Part shown: piece by piece, positions 41,601 through 54,714 of the stretch
Layout: each line of letters begins with the position of its first letter
How positions within the stretch are numbered: the first letter of the stretch is position 1
Assembly: GCA_025526995.1 (NCBI GenBank)
Contig: JAHLKG010000013.1
Coordinates: 434,001 to 498,000, forward strand
Reading direction: 5' to 3'
Length of the DNA: 64,000 nucleotides
Source: Powellomyces hirtus
Taxonomy: Eukaryota; Chytridiomycota; Chytridiomycetes; Spizellomycetales; Powellomycetaceae
Position numbers and translations under genes: made by a program
The notes under the pieces: generated by a model
Told to the model about the DNA's origin: nothing
What the model saw: the letters and a program-made list of their open reading frames with translations, nothing else
Databases searched by the model: none

Positions 41601-44600
41601 AGTCACCCGCAAAGGTACTGTCTTTCTGAGTTCGCTTGGTGCAGGGTGCAAGATCTTGCAATACCGAGCGAGCGTCCGGACCCGATGCAGGAGAAGATGA
41701 AGCGGACGACGGAAGGTTGAAATGGACAAGTTTCTGCAAGCGGGGACCTTTCGAAGCTTGCTGATGTTGCTGACCGGAGGCGGGTGATGCAAACAGGGAA
41801 GATTTCATTCTTTGCACATCATGGGCAACCTCCAGTTGCTGTGGATTCCACTGCTTCCGAGTGGGAATTGGTGCGCTAAGGCCAGGATCGTGGCGTGGCG
41901 AGCCGCTTCGTTGAAAATCAGAATCAGTCAAGAACGAGTCTTGATTGTCTGATCTGGTGTCAGACACCATGTCTTCCTCATCCGAGCCCTCCTCTTCACG
42001 TTCTGCCGTTTCCAAACGTGTTGCGTCATCCTCTTGGCCTTCTTCATCCTCCATCGCCTCCTCCTCTGTGGATTCGTTATTCCAGTCTTGTGCCAGATCC
42101 ACCCAGCGACGTCTGGACACTGATCCTCGCCTCACACCGCTAGGACTGATCCGAATAATATTCAGGTGGTCGGCCATTGAATCATTTAGCTCCGATCCTG
42201 TGTCATCCTCCTCCTGCTCCTCATCATCATCAATGCCACTCAATCCGTATCCCCTTCGTCGCAGTGGCGAGTCATCATTCACTTCAGGAGTGCTGAAGCT
42301 ACGGTAGCCCAGGCCGGTTTGACCCCGTTCCGATCCAACCTGGGCAGCGTCAAAAAAAGGATTGTCATCCTGATTCTTTTCCATGGTGACTGCCTTCCGA
42401 GAATGGGCAGCATTTTGGGACGGTGAAATTCTTGACGCCGAGCTTCCATGTTGTGGTAATGCTTCCGCCTCATCATCGTCATCATCCAGGCCGTACCTAC
42501 TGAAATGCTGGACGATGAACTTCCAAGTTCCTGATTCGTTGTGATAACCCTGAAATTCAGTATCAGGCATGGCTTCCAGCTTTTTCATGTGTCTGTCGTG
42601 ACGAGGATCCGTTGTGTCAAGAATAAACTCGCGAGTGCTCTTGTCAACCGGCCAGCATTTCTCCAAAGCAACTTCGGCCCGGACATTCAGACCCATGCCC
42701 ATAGGAGGCTTGTTCGTATCGTCAGGGTAAACGGTGGCAAGTTTCGGGGCAAGAATGACAATGTTGCCAGCAATTTGATCCAAGCCGCTGCGGTTTTTGG
42801 TAGGACTTGCTTCGATAAGATCGACAGGTTCAAGCCAGTGAATGGACCCTATGCCCGGAACTGAAATCTTGAAGTTTTTGACGGCACGTAGATCATCCGT
42901 TTCCATTCGCAGAAGATGCTCAAGTGTTGGACTGAGGATGTAATCGTCCAGATGAGCTGCTGCTGCTGCTGCTGCCGGAGACCGTGGTGCCGGAGAAGGT
43001 GATGCACTCTTGGAGACATTTCGGTTTTGCGGAGTGGGGGTACCAGGCCCCGAGCTCATGGATGGGCTCACACTTCGTCTGCCGATTGAAGAGCCTAGGA
43101 AGGAGTTGCCACCAGGAGACGGGCTTCCTCGGAAACTCGCTGGATCGTCATATTCTTCGTCATACACGTCAACAGGAGTGTCGTCGATGGCCCTCGAGGC
43201 TTCCCTTTCTAACTCTGGATCAAAGGTCACCCCCTTTTTGGCGGGTGTTCTGCCTTTGGTATGCGGTGAAGCCGGCACCTCGCCATCGGTCGGTTCTTCA
43301 ATGATAAGTCGGCGGATGTTCTTGCGGGGCGTGAAGCGGGGGTCCAAGCCAATAGTCCCATCGTCTTTCGACTTTCCAATTGCGGACTCATATCTTGCGG
43401 CTCCGTTGATGTGCGGGGATCGAGCGAGCCGCGGCGGACTGAAGCCACGGAGTTTGATTTTAGAAGCCTCACGGGCTGTCACCTTGGTGTAAGGCGACAT
43501 TGGAAGCTTTCTTTTCTCTTCGGGGGCGGGGTAAAGAGCTGGTTCCTGCTTCTTTGCTGGTGATCCGAATATCGGATTAATGCCGTAGGGATTTCTATCT
43601 ATGCTGGCACGGAGACTTGCAGCGGGCTGTCCAGCGTTTAGACTGCTGTTGAACCCAAGGGGAGCGGTTGTCACCCCTCCTCCGGGGTTGAATAGACCTC
43701 CGGTGAAAGCGTTGCTGGTTCCCCCGAAACCCCCGGCAGCCGGCTGTTGGGCGCCGAAGAACGAAGGGGCGGGCGCTTGCCCAAATGACCCGAATGATGA
43801 TGCTGGAGCGGCCATTGATTGGGCGCCAAACGAAAAGGCTGCCATATCATTTTAGTTAGGGAGAACGAAGTTATTTGAAAGAAGTAAGCTGAATCACTTA
43901 CCAGGCTTGGGTTGCTGCGCAGCTCCAAAACCCCCGCTCGCTGGTGTGGCCCCGAAACCAGTGAAGCTGGGAGCAGAGCCAAACAATGACGGCGCGGGTT
44001 GAGCCTGAGATTGTACTCCAAACAGGCTTTGGGTTGGCGCGGTAGACGCAGCAGCACCACCAAAACCTCCAAAACCACCAGCTGCGGTGGCTCCAAATGG
44101 TTGTGCAGGAGCAGTCGTAGCGGCTCCAAAGCCAAATGCTATCAAAAGCAAATATAAATGACAAGACCAAGCCAACCGCGAAACAATGGCAACTTACCTG
44201 GCTTGGCACCAAAAGCGCCCCCAGCTGTAGAAGAGGCCGGAAAGCTTCCAAATCCAGTTGGTGCAGATTGACCCAACGCGGGAGTGGCACCAAATCCTAG
44301 ACCAGTGCTCGCAGGAGTGCTTCCAAACAAGGAAGTGGTGGCGGCGGTTTGGCCGAATCCCGCCGACGGCATGCCGAAAGCCGACTGGGTAGTGGCCGGC
44401 GTTGCACCAAACCCAAAAGCGGGTTTTGGTTGGCCAAATGCACTGGGTGCTGACGATTGTTGGCCAAAAGCAGGAGCTGTGGCTTGGCCGAATGCGGACT
44501 GGCCAAACAACGAAGAGCCCGCGGCTTGTGTGCTCGGCGTCTGTCCGAATCCGAACGCGCTCTGCTGTGGTTGCTGTTGGGCACCAAAGGTGCTTCCACC

Positions 44601-45957
44601 CCCAAACAGGCCCAACGCGGGAGCAGTAGTTGCAGGAGTAGCGCCAAAGCCAGTGCTCGCAGGCGCGCCAAATCCTCCTGCACCGGCGCCAAATCCAGTG
44701 TTGGTTGCACCGAAGCCTGTGGAGCCGAAACCAGCGGTCGCTGTACTACCAGCGCCTGCAAACTTCTTGTTCATTTGATAGTCTTGCCACCGTAGTTCCT
44801 ATTCAGGCTAGATGTTAGATACTCGCTTATTGACGATAAAACCCTTTCAACGAGCAGAATTTCTCACCTCCGGTGACCAGTTTCGATACGCAATCATGGC
44901 AGAGCAGTGTTGTAGATAATTCTTGCTCCGAACTCCGTTGTTAGCTTGATCTTCCTCGACCGCAGCTTGGAATGGCGGGGCGCCGGTACCGTTGTTGATG
45001 GTATCATTTGTTTGCGCGCCGGCACCAGCAGCGCCAAAGCCACCCCCTCCAAACATTCCGCTGGAGGAAGCGCCAGCGCCGCCAAAGGCGGATTGCGTAG
45101 GCGCGGCTCCGAAGGTACTGGGTGCTCCGAATCCGGTTGCTGGAGCGGCTGCGGCGCCAAAGCCAGTCGTAGGTGCCGCCGAGGCACCAAAGCCGCCGAA
45201 TCCCGATGCTGCCGGTTTCGCTCCGAACCCGCCACTCAAGGCAGATCCAAAGCCGGAGGCGGCTGGTGCTGCGCTTGCGGCTGTCTTTATGCGTGAGTGA
45301 TTTGTCCTGATGCAGCTTGAAACGAAGAAGTAAAGGCGTACATACCTGCTCCAAAACCTCCAAATCCTGTTGTTGCAGCAGGCGCGGCCCCAAACATGGT
45401 TCCGGTTTGAGGTGCTGCCCCAAACGCAGAAGGAGCGGCTCCGAAACCGGCTGTTGGCTGAGCACCAAATCCACCTATTGACAACTCTGTTACCATCTCA
45501 ACTGAAAGCGGGTGGAAGTCGACAAGGTTCACATACTTGTGTTGGTCGCTCCACCACCAAAAGCACTCGGTTGTCCAAAGGTAGATGCAGGTGCGCCGAA
45601 TGCCCCTGGTTGTGGCTGTTGAGTTTGGCCAAATGCTGTTAATTTGGAGACAATCAAGATATTAGCGACCAAAGTACTTTGGCAAACTCTCCCACACGCC
45701 ACTCAATGAATTTAACGGTGCCCAACGAGAAGCAGAGATAGAACGTAAGTGTGTCACACTTGATTCGGAACGAAATCTGTATGCTCCTTGTGGTTGGGAT
45801 TCAGTTTCCCTCCTTGCCGTCGCTACTCACCACCAAAGGCTGGTTGTTGAGGCTGCTGCTGTTGTTGGCCAAACGCCGGCGCTGCTGCTCCAAACCCAGT
45901 CTGGGGAGGCCGCTGCTGTTGCTGGCCAAAGCCGGTCCCGCCAAACCCAGAGAACAT
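38664..45957 (-). CDS. NUP145: Nup98-Nup96 nucleoporin precursor
   Basis: Eight predicted exons: 45957-45831, 45635-45537, 45474-45346, 45280-44868, 44798-44198, 44138-43902, 43838-39489 and 39415-38664; all in phase; 2,235 residues. The N-terminal part (MFSGFGGTGFG...) is FG/GLFG-rich, the permeability barrier of the nuclear pore. A GLEBS-like Gle2/Rae1-binding segment (SAMIAYRNWSPE joined to ELRWQDYQ) is split by the fourth intron. The autoproteolytic domain ends WKFIVQHFSRYG, with cleavage expected after Phe981, before Ser982, releasing Nup98 (about 981 residues) and Nup96/Nup145C (about 1,254). The Nup96 part carries the helical scaffold domain (GRSCRVGWGPGGMLVVAG) of the Y-complex. Six of the seven introns fall in the FG half. 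The symbol follows yeast NUP145. Confidence 0.93.
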
Positions 45958-47108
45958 TGTTCGTAAAAAGGCGGGGTCTCTAGATCTGAAGACGGAGAAT
46001 GCAGAAAGAAGAAATACTGCTGATGAGAACAAGGCACCAAGTTCAACGACCAAGTTTGCTGTGACCAGAGAAGGCTAGCTGGTACAGTGTGGGAATGCGC
46101 GATCGGAGATGCCCAACCAGGTGATCCAACCGAGGCTATTCGCGAAGAGAGTCCTCAAATCAACCCCATGCTGCGGCTCAGACATGGCACATACTGCAGA
46201 GCTTGCACGAAAGAGGGGAGGGCTTGCTTGTGGGGAATTCTCGCTCTTCACGGATGACTTACCACTGTGGGAATGCAGGCCTGGTCACGCAACTGGGAAC
46301 GCGAGGCACACCAGTCGGTCGCAATACCACCAACTCGGATGCAGGCAAAGTCGGTGGGAAAACGAATCAAACAGATGAGAACGAGAGAGAGAGAGATATG
46401 TAGGTCCTTTGTTATGTTAGACGGATGCTGGCCCTCCTTGTGCCGTGTGCCGTGTGTGGAAGCAAGATTTCGCCCGAGGGACAAGATGGCAGGACAGGGC
46501 AACTGCGGAGAGAGAGAGACTCAACTGGGAATGTCCTGTACTAAGCAACCTCAGAAGGGTGATATGGCAAGACTGCATATAGTCTCACGTGCCCGTTACA
46601 GCCGCATGGGCCAACGTGACCTCGATGTGCTGCGGTTTGGCTGCCCAGAGCGACGACGTGCAAAAGGGACAGTGAAGAAGGGACTCACATGCTCGACCTC
46701 CGTTTCCTACTTTTGCTACAGCGACTTCCGTTTGATTAAATATGACTGGACATGTGACTGCGGCATGGCTTGGCTGATGCAATGCATTGGTAAGCAGTGT
46801 GTTACATATAGGCAATGCTAAGCAGTTGATATGTTAATGAAAAGTTGCTCTAACAGATACTAAGCACTTAATATCTAAATTAAGTTGCAGCTCTACTCTC
46901 TTTCGCCCTTTTCCCCGCGTATTTCCGCTATCTCTCTGTCACTCTCTCTCCCCCCCATTATCACCTTTGTTCCCCGCGGACTCCTCACATCAGAACATTC
47001 ACTAGACGAGAGAGACATCAACACCAGCAACCTCGCAACTCGCCAGTCTCTCCTTTCGCCCCTCCCTTCATTCTCCGTCCTCTTGGGTTGCGCGGCGGGG
47101 ACGAACTA
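45958..47108. other. Divergent promoter region between Nup98-96 and the coiled-coil/BRCT gene
   Basis: About 1.15 kb between two outward-facing starts. It contains GA-rich microsatellites (agagagagagaga at about 46382 and 46512), a duplicated ctaagcag/taagcac-like stretch near 46795-46870 and a pyrimidine-rich leader (46885-47080) before the + gene. No supported coding sequence was found. Confidence 0.5.
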
Positions 47109-50100
47109 ATGGTCGACGTCACAGTACAGGCCACGGACGGCCCCACAGCAGAAGCAGCAGCAGTCGATACAGACAACGATAGTCAAAATCAGAACCATGG
47201 CGGCTCGACAGAAGAATACCAACTCCCAGCGGCGTGGATGGTCAATCCCTGTGGATTCGCGTTCGGAATGGCGAACGCCCAGTCTCCGCCGAGCTTGCTG
47301 TCCCAAGAGCATATCACTGACAGCAAAAGCCCACTGCTGCTGCAAGGCTCGCAAGGAAACGATAAACCGATGACTCTTTGCAACAATGCTGAGTCAAGAG
47401 ACGAGAACGTAGACAGGATGAAACACGAAGAGTTGGATAGCGGCAGCCCTGCCCTTGCCATTGCGGACACACAGCCCGCCGACCACAGAACGATGGAAGC
47501 GCTTTTGAAGGAGCGCGAGGAAATGCAGCTCTCCGCCGCCCGCAAGGACGAGGAACTCACGAGGCTTCAGGAAAGGCTAGGCCAAATGGAAGAACATGCC
47601 AAAACGGCAAAGCAAGAGCTTGCCGAGCGGATGAATGAAATACTCTGCGGAAGAACAAAGGACGCAGAGTTCACAGACCAGGCAATGAAGGCTCTTGATG
47701 TGGAACGCCGAAAGCGGCTACAAATGGAAGAGCAGATGAACAAGGATGCTGAATCTAACCAAGCCGTGATCGCTGCTTTGAGATCTGAACATGAGAACCT
47801 TGGCGCCGCTCAAGAAAAGGAAACTGAATCCAATAGAGCATTGATTGCAGCTCTTCGCTCGGAGATTGCGCAGCTGGCCGAAAGCCGCGAGACTAAGTAC
47901 CATGAACAATCCAACGACGATGAACAATCCACCCAAGACGTGATTGACGCTCTTCGCTTCGAGAACGAGCAACTTGTTGAAAGCCGAGAAACTCACGCAG
48001 AGGCTAGCAAGTCTCGCGAAGCCGTAATAGAGGCGCTCCGCTTGGACAACGAGCGATTCCTCCAGAATCAGGCAAAGATTGAAAAGGATCTTGAAACCCA
48101 CGAAGCCGTGATCGCAGCTCTTCGTCTTGACAACGATCAGCTTACCGAGAGGGTACGATACCTGGTATTGCAGAACCAAGGTACGTCGCAGCAGGACTCT
48201 CAAGAGACGCAGATAGTAGATTCAATGGACATGGATGCACCGCTGGAGGATTCTGAGTGGCGTGACCAACTGAATGCTGCAGAAGACGCGCTCAACGCTG
48301 CTCGCATGGAAAAGGAGTTTGCGGTTCAGGAGGTGGCATCACTGAAAGAGGTCATCAGTCGTTACAAGACGCGCTACGATGACCTCCAACGAGAATCCGC
48401 CGCCCAGCATGCTGCAAAGGACCAACGTCTCAGTCAGCTTGTGCATGAGGAAGTCGAGATTATTGAAGAAAGAGACCGGCTACGAATCTCGGAAAACATC
48501 AAAACCACACAGTTGGCATCTCTCGAAGCTTCGCACAAAAACAACATTGCGGTGCACAGGGTTGAAATACGGTCCCTGAAGGAGGCCTTGGACGCTGCAG
48601 AGAAGAAGTGGCATCGCCTGAGCGCCGAGAGCCAGGACACTGAAGCTTTGACACAAAAGCTCAAGGTCCAGCAATCAGAGCTGGACAGCGTAACGCAAGA
48701 GAGCATCAAGGCCGTAGAAGAGCGAGACCGGCTGCGAAAGTCCTTGAAATTGAAAAGCGCGCAGATATCTGCTGTGGAGTTGGCACATCAGAAGTTGAAG
48801 GTCGAGTATCTCGCACAGAAGGATAGTCTGGAAGAGGTGGAGCGCCAGAACGCTGCTTGGGAAGAGGATGCGGCTGTGCGCAAAACTGAACTAGAGACCA
48901 ATCGCGCAGCAGTACAGGACGGCAAACGCAAGGTTGCGCAGTTGACAGCCGACATTGCTCGTCGCGATGCTCGGGCCCAGGAGCAAGAGGAGATCAATGG
49001 TAATTTGCAGAGAGAGCTCGTCTCTGCACGCAACGATCAGCAGGCATCCATCCGAAGAATTGACACTATGGAGAAAGAAATAGCAACATACAAAGCCGAA
49101 CTCGAAACCAGCCAGAATACTCTCGAAGAAAGTAAACGCATGTACGCTGAATCGATGGGTAACGTAGCTCGCCGCGATGCCCAGCTCGCAGAGGAACGAA
49201 ACGCGGTTGCTGAATTACAGCGGGAACTCGGCGCAGCGCGCGACGAGAAGGACGTGTATGATCGCAAGTATAAAGACCTGGAAACAGCGATGGTGAACCT
49301 CAACGCTGAGCTTGCGGCGAGTTTGGAGGAGGTGAATCACAGCAAAGTCTCCATCGCCGATCTGATGGGCGACGTTACTCTCCGCGAGGCTCGCATCCAG
49401 GAGCAAGAAGTCATTGCTCTCAATCTGGAAAAGGAGCTTGCCGTTCTAGGCGACGAGAAGGAGGCTGCAGAACAAAGATGCGAAACTTTGGAGACTGTGG
49501 CGGCCGACCATGAGACGCAACTCGAGGCTATTCTGGCGATAGCCAAAGAAAACGAGCGCAGTCTCGCCGATCTGAGAGCAGACATTGCGCAGCGCGATAC
49601 TCGCATTCAAGAGCAGGAAAGGTTGCACGCCGAACTGCAAGTACAGCTTGCCTCCGTACGCAACGATAACGACAATGCCGAACGCAGAATTGAAGCTTTA
49701 CAATCAGCAGCATCCACCACAGAAAGCGAACTTGAAGCCACCCGGGCAGCCATTGAAGCGAGGAAAGTCGAGTTGGCTGAGTTGGCGGCTGACGTCGCTA
49801 GTCGCAACACTCGCATCGAACACCAAGAATCCGCAATTGCCCAGTTGGAATGCGAACTTGCTACCGCAAACGACGCCACAGAGCTCTACAAACGGAACAA
49901 CGCAGCGTTGGAAAAAGAGATGGAAGCCCTTCAATCTGATCTGAAGGAGAAGACTGCAGAGGAGACACGGCTCCACGAAGAAATCACTGGCCTGACGAAT
50001 ATCACCAACGACATCAAAGCCGAACGCGATGTGGCCCGAGGAAAGATTGACCAAATGTCGGAAACGCTTACTCAAACAGCCACCGAGCGCGATGTGGCGC

Positions 50101-52613
50101 TCAAAAACTACGACCTCGCGCGACAGCAAGTTGCCATACTGGAACCACTTGTGGTCGAGCTGAAGGAATATCTCGACACCAGCAAGCAGAAATTGGCAGA
50201 ATCTGAAGCCACGTTTGCGCAGGAACGTGAACAGTGGCTCGCCGAAAGCAACAAGCAGATCCTCGACATTCAATCAGAAGTCATAGAGATCGAAACTGAG
50301 CGTGATTCCGCCCGGGAGCGAGTGCGCGCTCTTGGCACGGAACTAGACGATGCACGTCAGAGTGTCGAGAAGGCCCAATCGGAGGCTATGACATTGGAAG
50401 CCAGGATTGCTGAACTTACAATGAACTTGGACGACGAACGCCGCCTCGCTGACGGGGCCCGACAGAAGATCTCTGGACTGGAGACCAACATCACGGACTT
50501 GACTGCAGAGCGAGAACTAGCGCTCAAATCACTCGCAGAAGTCCGTGTGGACTTTTCACACGCTCAAGAAACACTGAACGACTCTCTGCAGAAGATGAAT
50601 ACCCAGGAAACTACCATCACCGACCTCACGGCGGAACGGGACTCGGTCCTTGCCGCACTCGACAAGGCGCACACGGAATCCAGCTTGCAGGACGAAGCGC
50701 TCAAAACCGCCGAGGAGCAAGTCAGTGTTTTAGAGGCACAGATTGCCGAGATGATCGCGGCACGCGACTCGGCGCAACGAAGTGCTTATGATGAGCGCGA
50801 AAAGAGCGTTCTGCTGGCATCTGAATTGGACCGCGCGACGCATGAGCTCGCAGAAATCAAGGTGACATTGGAGAAGCTGCAGAGCGAACTTGAAGAGGAC
50901 CACGTGCAACGGGACGCTTCCTTGGACGATTTGAAAAAACAGCTCGCAGCGTTGGACACAATACTTGCGGACGCGATTGCCACGCGGGAGTCAGCTCAAA
51001 AACGTGCGGCGGAAGAGCAGGAAAAGAACATTACGTTGACAAACAATATCGCCCAAACCACGCTCGATCTCGAAGCTGCCGAAACCAAACTTGCCGCTTT
51101 GCAACGAGAGAAGGAGCAGCAGCGCACAAATTGGATCACATCGTCCGATATGCTGAAAGAACAAATCCGCACCTTGGAAACGACCGTTGCCGATCTAACG
51201 ACAGCGCGCGCCAATGCTCAGGAGTCTTTTGAAACCGAGCAGGCTACAACTGCTGCTGAATTAGAAGAAGCTCGCAAAACAATTGACGAGACCCGCGCGA
51301 CCATCGCAATGCTCGAATCTGCAGTTGAAAAGGCATTGCATGATCTGGATGCCCAGAAAACAAAGGAGGCCAACATGGAACGCCAGGTCGCCGAAGAACG
51401 TCAGAAATGGGAGACCCTACAGATCCAACTCACTGAATCGCAGTCTCGACTCTCAGACGTGGTCACATTCCGCGACGAAGCTCTTAGGGCGTTGGACGCG
51501 TCCCGCACGGCCGAAATGAAACTCTCCTCTGACCTGGCCAGCCTTCAATCCGCCCACATAAAACACGAAAGCGACAAAGCCACTCTGCAAGTATCCGTCG
51601 ATGACCAGCGAGCCGACCCGCCTGTCAAACGAGAGCGTCAGCAACAACGACAAGGCGGTGAAAGCAGGAGCAAAACCCCGCCCTTGGAGTCGCCGGTTAC
51701 GCCACCCACCGTCTCCGCCGTCAAGCGAACGAGAAACGCCGGTGGCAGCAGGACCCCGATCCGCGAAGGCGGGATGTCCCCGGCATTGTCCACGCCGGTG
51801 ATCAAGCGAACAAGACTGTTTGACGGCAGTGCGATGACTCCCATGTATTCCTCCATGGCATCCTCAAAGCAGGTAAAACAAATGAAAAAGACCCGACTTA
51901 CACGGACACTTCCATCTTCAGAAACTAAACAATTTTCTCAAACGCAACAAGGTCAGTACATCCCCAACACCTTCCCGGCTCTCCAATGGATCCCCTCGCT
52001 TTGTAATCTGTTACTCGGGGTTCAAAGACAACACTCCCTTCGACACCACCCTCAAGAACGCTCTCACCTCCACCGCCTCCCGACTCGGCTCGACCAAGGT
52101 TCTCGCGTCGGTCAAAGACTGGGATGGTCGCATCACCCACCTTGTCTCCCCAGCACCCTCTCGCACCCTTAAAACTTTTGCTGCCGCTCTGACCGGCACA
52201 TGGATCATTACCGATCCAAGCTGGGTCCACGACAGCGCTCGGTTGGGCACTTGGCAAGATGAAGCAAAATACGGGTTCAAAAACGAAGTGAACCCGTTTC
52301 AGGGTAAAACTTTCTGGATGGCGCCGAGTTTCAAAGAGGGCGTCGATTATCATGTCAAGTATGCGGCTTGCTTGTTGAATATCTCGAGCGCAAAAGTCGT
52401 AGAGACTGTCGACGAGGCCGACGTCGTCCTGAAGGGGCCGAAAGACACAAGGTAAATCCTCACATCGCCCACTCTGAAACACCTGTGACTACCTTCATGC
52501 TAAATCTTCTCTTTTGTTGCTTTAGTACGTATGGCAAGAAACTCGTCATGGACTGGAACGGGTTCGCGCTCCAGATACCTCAACCCAGACCCGGTGCAAG
52601 GCCTCAATCCTAA
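47109..52613 (+). CDS. Giant coiled-coil protein with C-terminal BRCT domains
   Basis: Three exons: 47109-51872, 51922-52451 and 52526-52613 (introns of 49 and 74 nt); 1,793 residues. The start is ATG 47109 (MVDVTVQATDG). Residues about 120-1,500 are an almost unbroken heptad coiled coil, including five exact 70-residue repeats (about 617-920). A basic Pro/Ser/Thr linker with VIKRTRLFDGSAMTPM follows. The C-terminus resembles a BRCT pair: RFVICYSGFKDN...LGSTKV...DGRITHLVSP...GTWIITDPSWVHDS, then FQGKTFWMAP...ADVVLKG. BRCT pairs often bind phosphoproteins at DNA damage or on chromosomes. A chromosome or spindle scaffold is possible; the orthologue is not recognised. Confidence 0.8.
48930..49860 (+). 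repeat. 210-bp coding repeats in the coiled coil (5 landmarks at exact 210-bp spacing)
   Basis: The motif RRDAR-x-QEQE and its variants (RRDAQLAEE, LREARIQEQE, QRDTRIQEQE, SRNTRIEHQE) recurs with its CGCGAT-like codons at 48963, 49173, 49383, 49593 and 49803, exactly 210 bp apart. 70 residues equals ten heptads, so duplication preserves the coiled-coil register. Confidence 0.85.
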
Positions 52614-53309
52614 CCGCAGAATATGGCAGGGCGTGTCAAAGGACACGAGTTTTCCCTTCACCTCGTTCACCATCGCATTCCCTACTACCCCTCCCACGCA
52701 TGCACTCCTATGAATGATCAGCCAAGAGAGTAGAGCAGTGATGGTTTTATTTGTGTACGATATTTTATGCAATGCATCGATAGTCTTAAGCTTGTAACGC
52801 GTTCTCTACGTGTGCAGACGAAATTCGCTTTTGTGGGGTTGCATTTGCTGTGTTTGGGTCCCGAACTCTGGGCAAGGGACGTCCCCAATCCACTTCCGCG
52901 TCTAGTCTCTAGTCTTTCGTCATACCCCTATCCTGGTGACGTCCTGACTCGCTAGTTAGCCATGGGTGTTGTACCAAAGTTGGTACATATGGCCCGCCAT
53001 CCTTGCCGCAGTGCAACCGACCGTAATTGAAAGAACCGATTCAGATGTTTGCTTGCAGAGGCGGCAGCGGCTTCGGGTTCCCGCCTTTGAGAGCATTCAG
53101 CTAAAGGCAGCAGTTGGCGGTTTATTCACTTCTAGCTCATGTGAGACATACTTCCCGCGGCGGGTAGACTTACAGGAGTTGCTTTTGAGGGTCCCACATG
53201 CGTCTCATGCGAGTTACACTTGAGCTTATGCAATTGGAACCGGCAAGAGTTTCTGATGGACATAAGCAAGGAGGAATGAGAGAAAAAGCACTCTGTATTT
53301 GTTGATTCC
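52614..53309. other. Intergenic region between convergent genes
   Basis: Downstream sequence of the coiled-coil/BRCT gene (+) and of DPH6 (-). It contains an AT-rich stretch near 52740-52770 and a direct duplication accaaagttggtaca-type near 52974. No gene was seen. Confidence 0.5.
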
Positions 53310-54074
53310 TCATTTCGTTTCTATCACTTTGCTTTCCGCGTGAAACGCATCCACGGCCCAAAACATATAGTCCCCCGATTCATCAGCTTTGCCCTGCCCC
53401 GCGTCAATCACCACCCGTTTCTTGAACAGTGGCGCATCAAGAACCATGGTATGAAACTCTCCATTTTCGCCACAGGCGTCTATTTCGGGTAGCGCGGCCG
53501 GCAGAGTTTTTAAAAGGAACTCGTGCGTCATTGTGCGTCCGATCATATGGGATCCGGCAAACTCGGATGGAATTTTGGAGGTGTTGACGCAGGTGGTAAT
53601 GAATGTTAAACGATGGGTCGTGAAGAGATGGTTGAGGAGTGTGGGCCGGGGAATTTGCCAAAGAGGACGAAGAAGGGGAAAGTTGGCCGCCTTTGCTGCG
53701 CGCCCCTACGATGAAACGTAAGGAAAACAAAATGGATCTCGCTACAGCAGACAACACCTTACCACAAAATCATTACACACATCCTCAATATCACCAGTGG
53801 CCACCGCATCAAAACCCTCGTTCTTCAAAGTTTCGAACTCCTTCACATACGCGCCCAGGTAGTCGGGACCATGGATCGTTATGATTCGATGTGGGATGTC
53901 GAGCGCGTCGGCAATTGTTTGAATGAGTGGAATCGGATGGGAGAGGAACGGTTTGGCGTTCGCGGGGGCGAAGGTGATGAGGAGAGAAATGTGATGCGCG
54001 GGGAGTGCGGAGAGCATGTGGAGCGCAAGAACGCTGTCTTTTCCCCCCGTGAAGGAGAGCGTAATGTTGGGCAT
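53310..54074 (-). CDS. DPH6: Diphthine-ammonia ligase
   Basis: Two exons (54074-53763 and 53705-53310; 57-nt intron, phase 0) encode 235 residues. The N-terminus MPNITLSFTGGKDSVLALHM is the PP-loop ATP-pyrophosphatase site of the diphthamide-synthase family (Thr replaces the usual first Ser). Further family signatures are FDAVATGDIEDV, LLRPLWQIP, FAGSHMIGRTM and ACGENGEFHTMVLDAPLF. The enzyme amidates diphthine on elongation factor 2 with ATP and ammonium, the last step of diphthamide synthesis in the cytosol. Length fits the catalytic domain alone, without the C-terminal YjgF-like domains of the yeast enzyme. It is divergent with TBCE. Confidence 0.9.
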
Positions 54075-54714
54075 GGTTGGAACGGCGAATGCACTTGCGG
54101 ATTGTCTTGAGTTCTTATGAAGCCCTATGTGGTCGGTTCATCTGTCAATTCTTTCGAGCTACCCCAAGTTTCTCAAGTTCTTCCTCTCGTCCTCCCGTAG
54201 GTCTAGTTTGGTCTCCCACACTCACACCCGTGTACAGTCTACTTCCAACACCTCCATAACTCAACCCTGCGATGCCAGCTATACTACCGCCTTCCATCCG
54301 CCAGTGACCCCCAGTGCACATGTCCTCATCAAACGTCCAAAAAAGACAACCCCCCAGACGCAAGCATGCAGTGGGATGGCACATGGCACACATTTCAGGC
54401 TTGATGGTGTATCCAACAAGGTCACGCACCTTTCGTAGCCATGCAAATCGCTACTTCTCTCTGCACTGCTTTCGTCTATGCTACTCCTCCTATTACAAAT
54501 CTATGTGTATATCTATGTATATGTAGTGGATATGGAGTCGGCACTTTGCAAAGACTTTGAACCCACAAAAAGTGCCGCGTCCCGACGCGTCCGTCCCACA
54601 AATACTGTGAAGCATTATCGCAAATCGCACGGTTGTGACAATTGCCAACAGCAATAGCGAGATCAGTGATCCCACAACTCACTGTTTTGCAAGAGGAGAA
54701 CCTAATATGATCTG
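54075..54714. other. Divergent promoter region between DPH6 and TBCE
   Basis: 640 bp between outward-facing starts. A TA-rich stretch (tctatgtgtatatctatgtatatg, about 54498-54522) is the only feature that stands out. No gene was seen. Confidence 0.45.

Noticed and set aside
43010..45300. Several plus-strand frames opposite Nup98 rich in Pro/Ala/Lys
   Set aside because: Antisense of FG/GLFG repeats; low complexity only.
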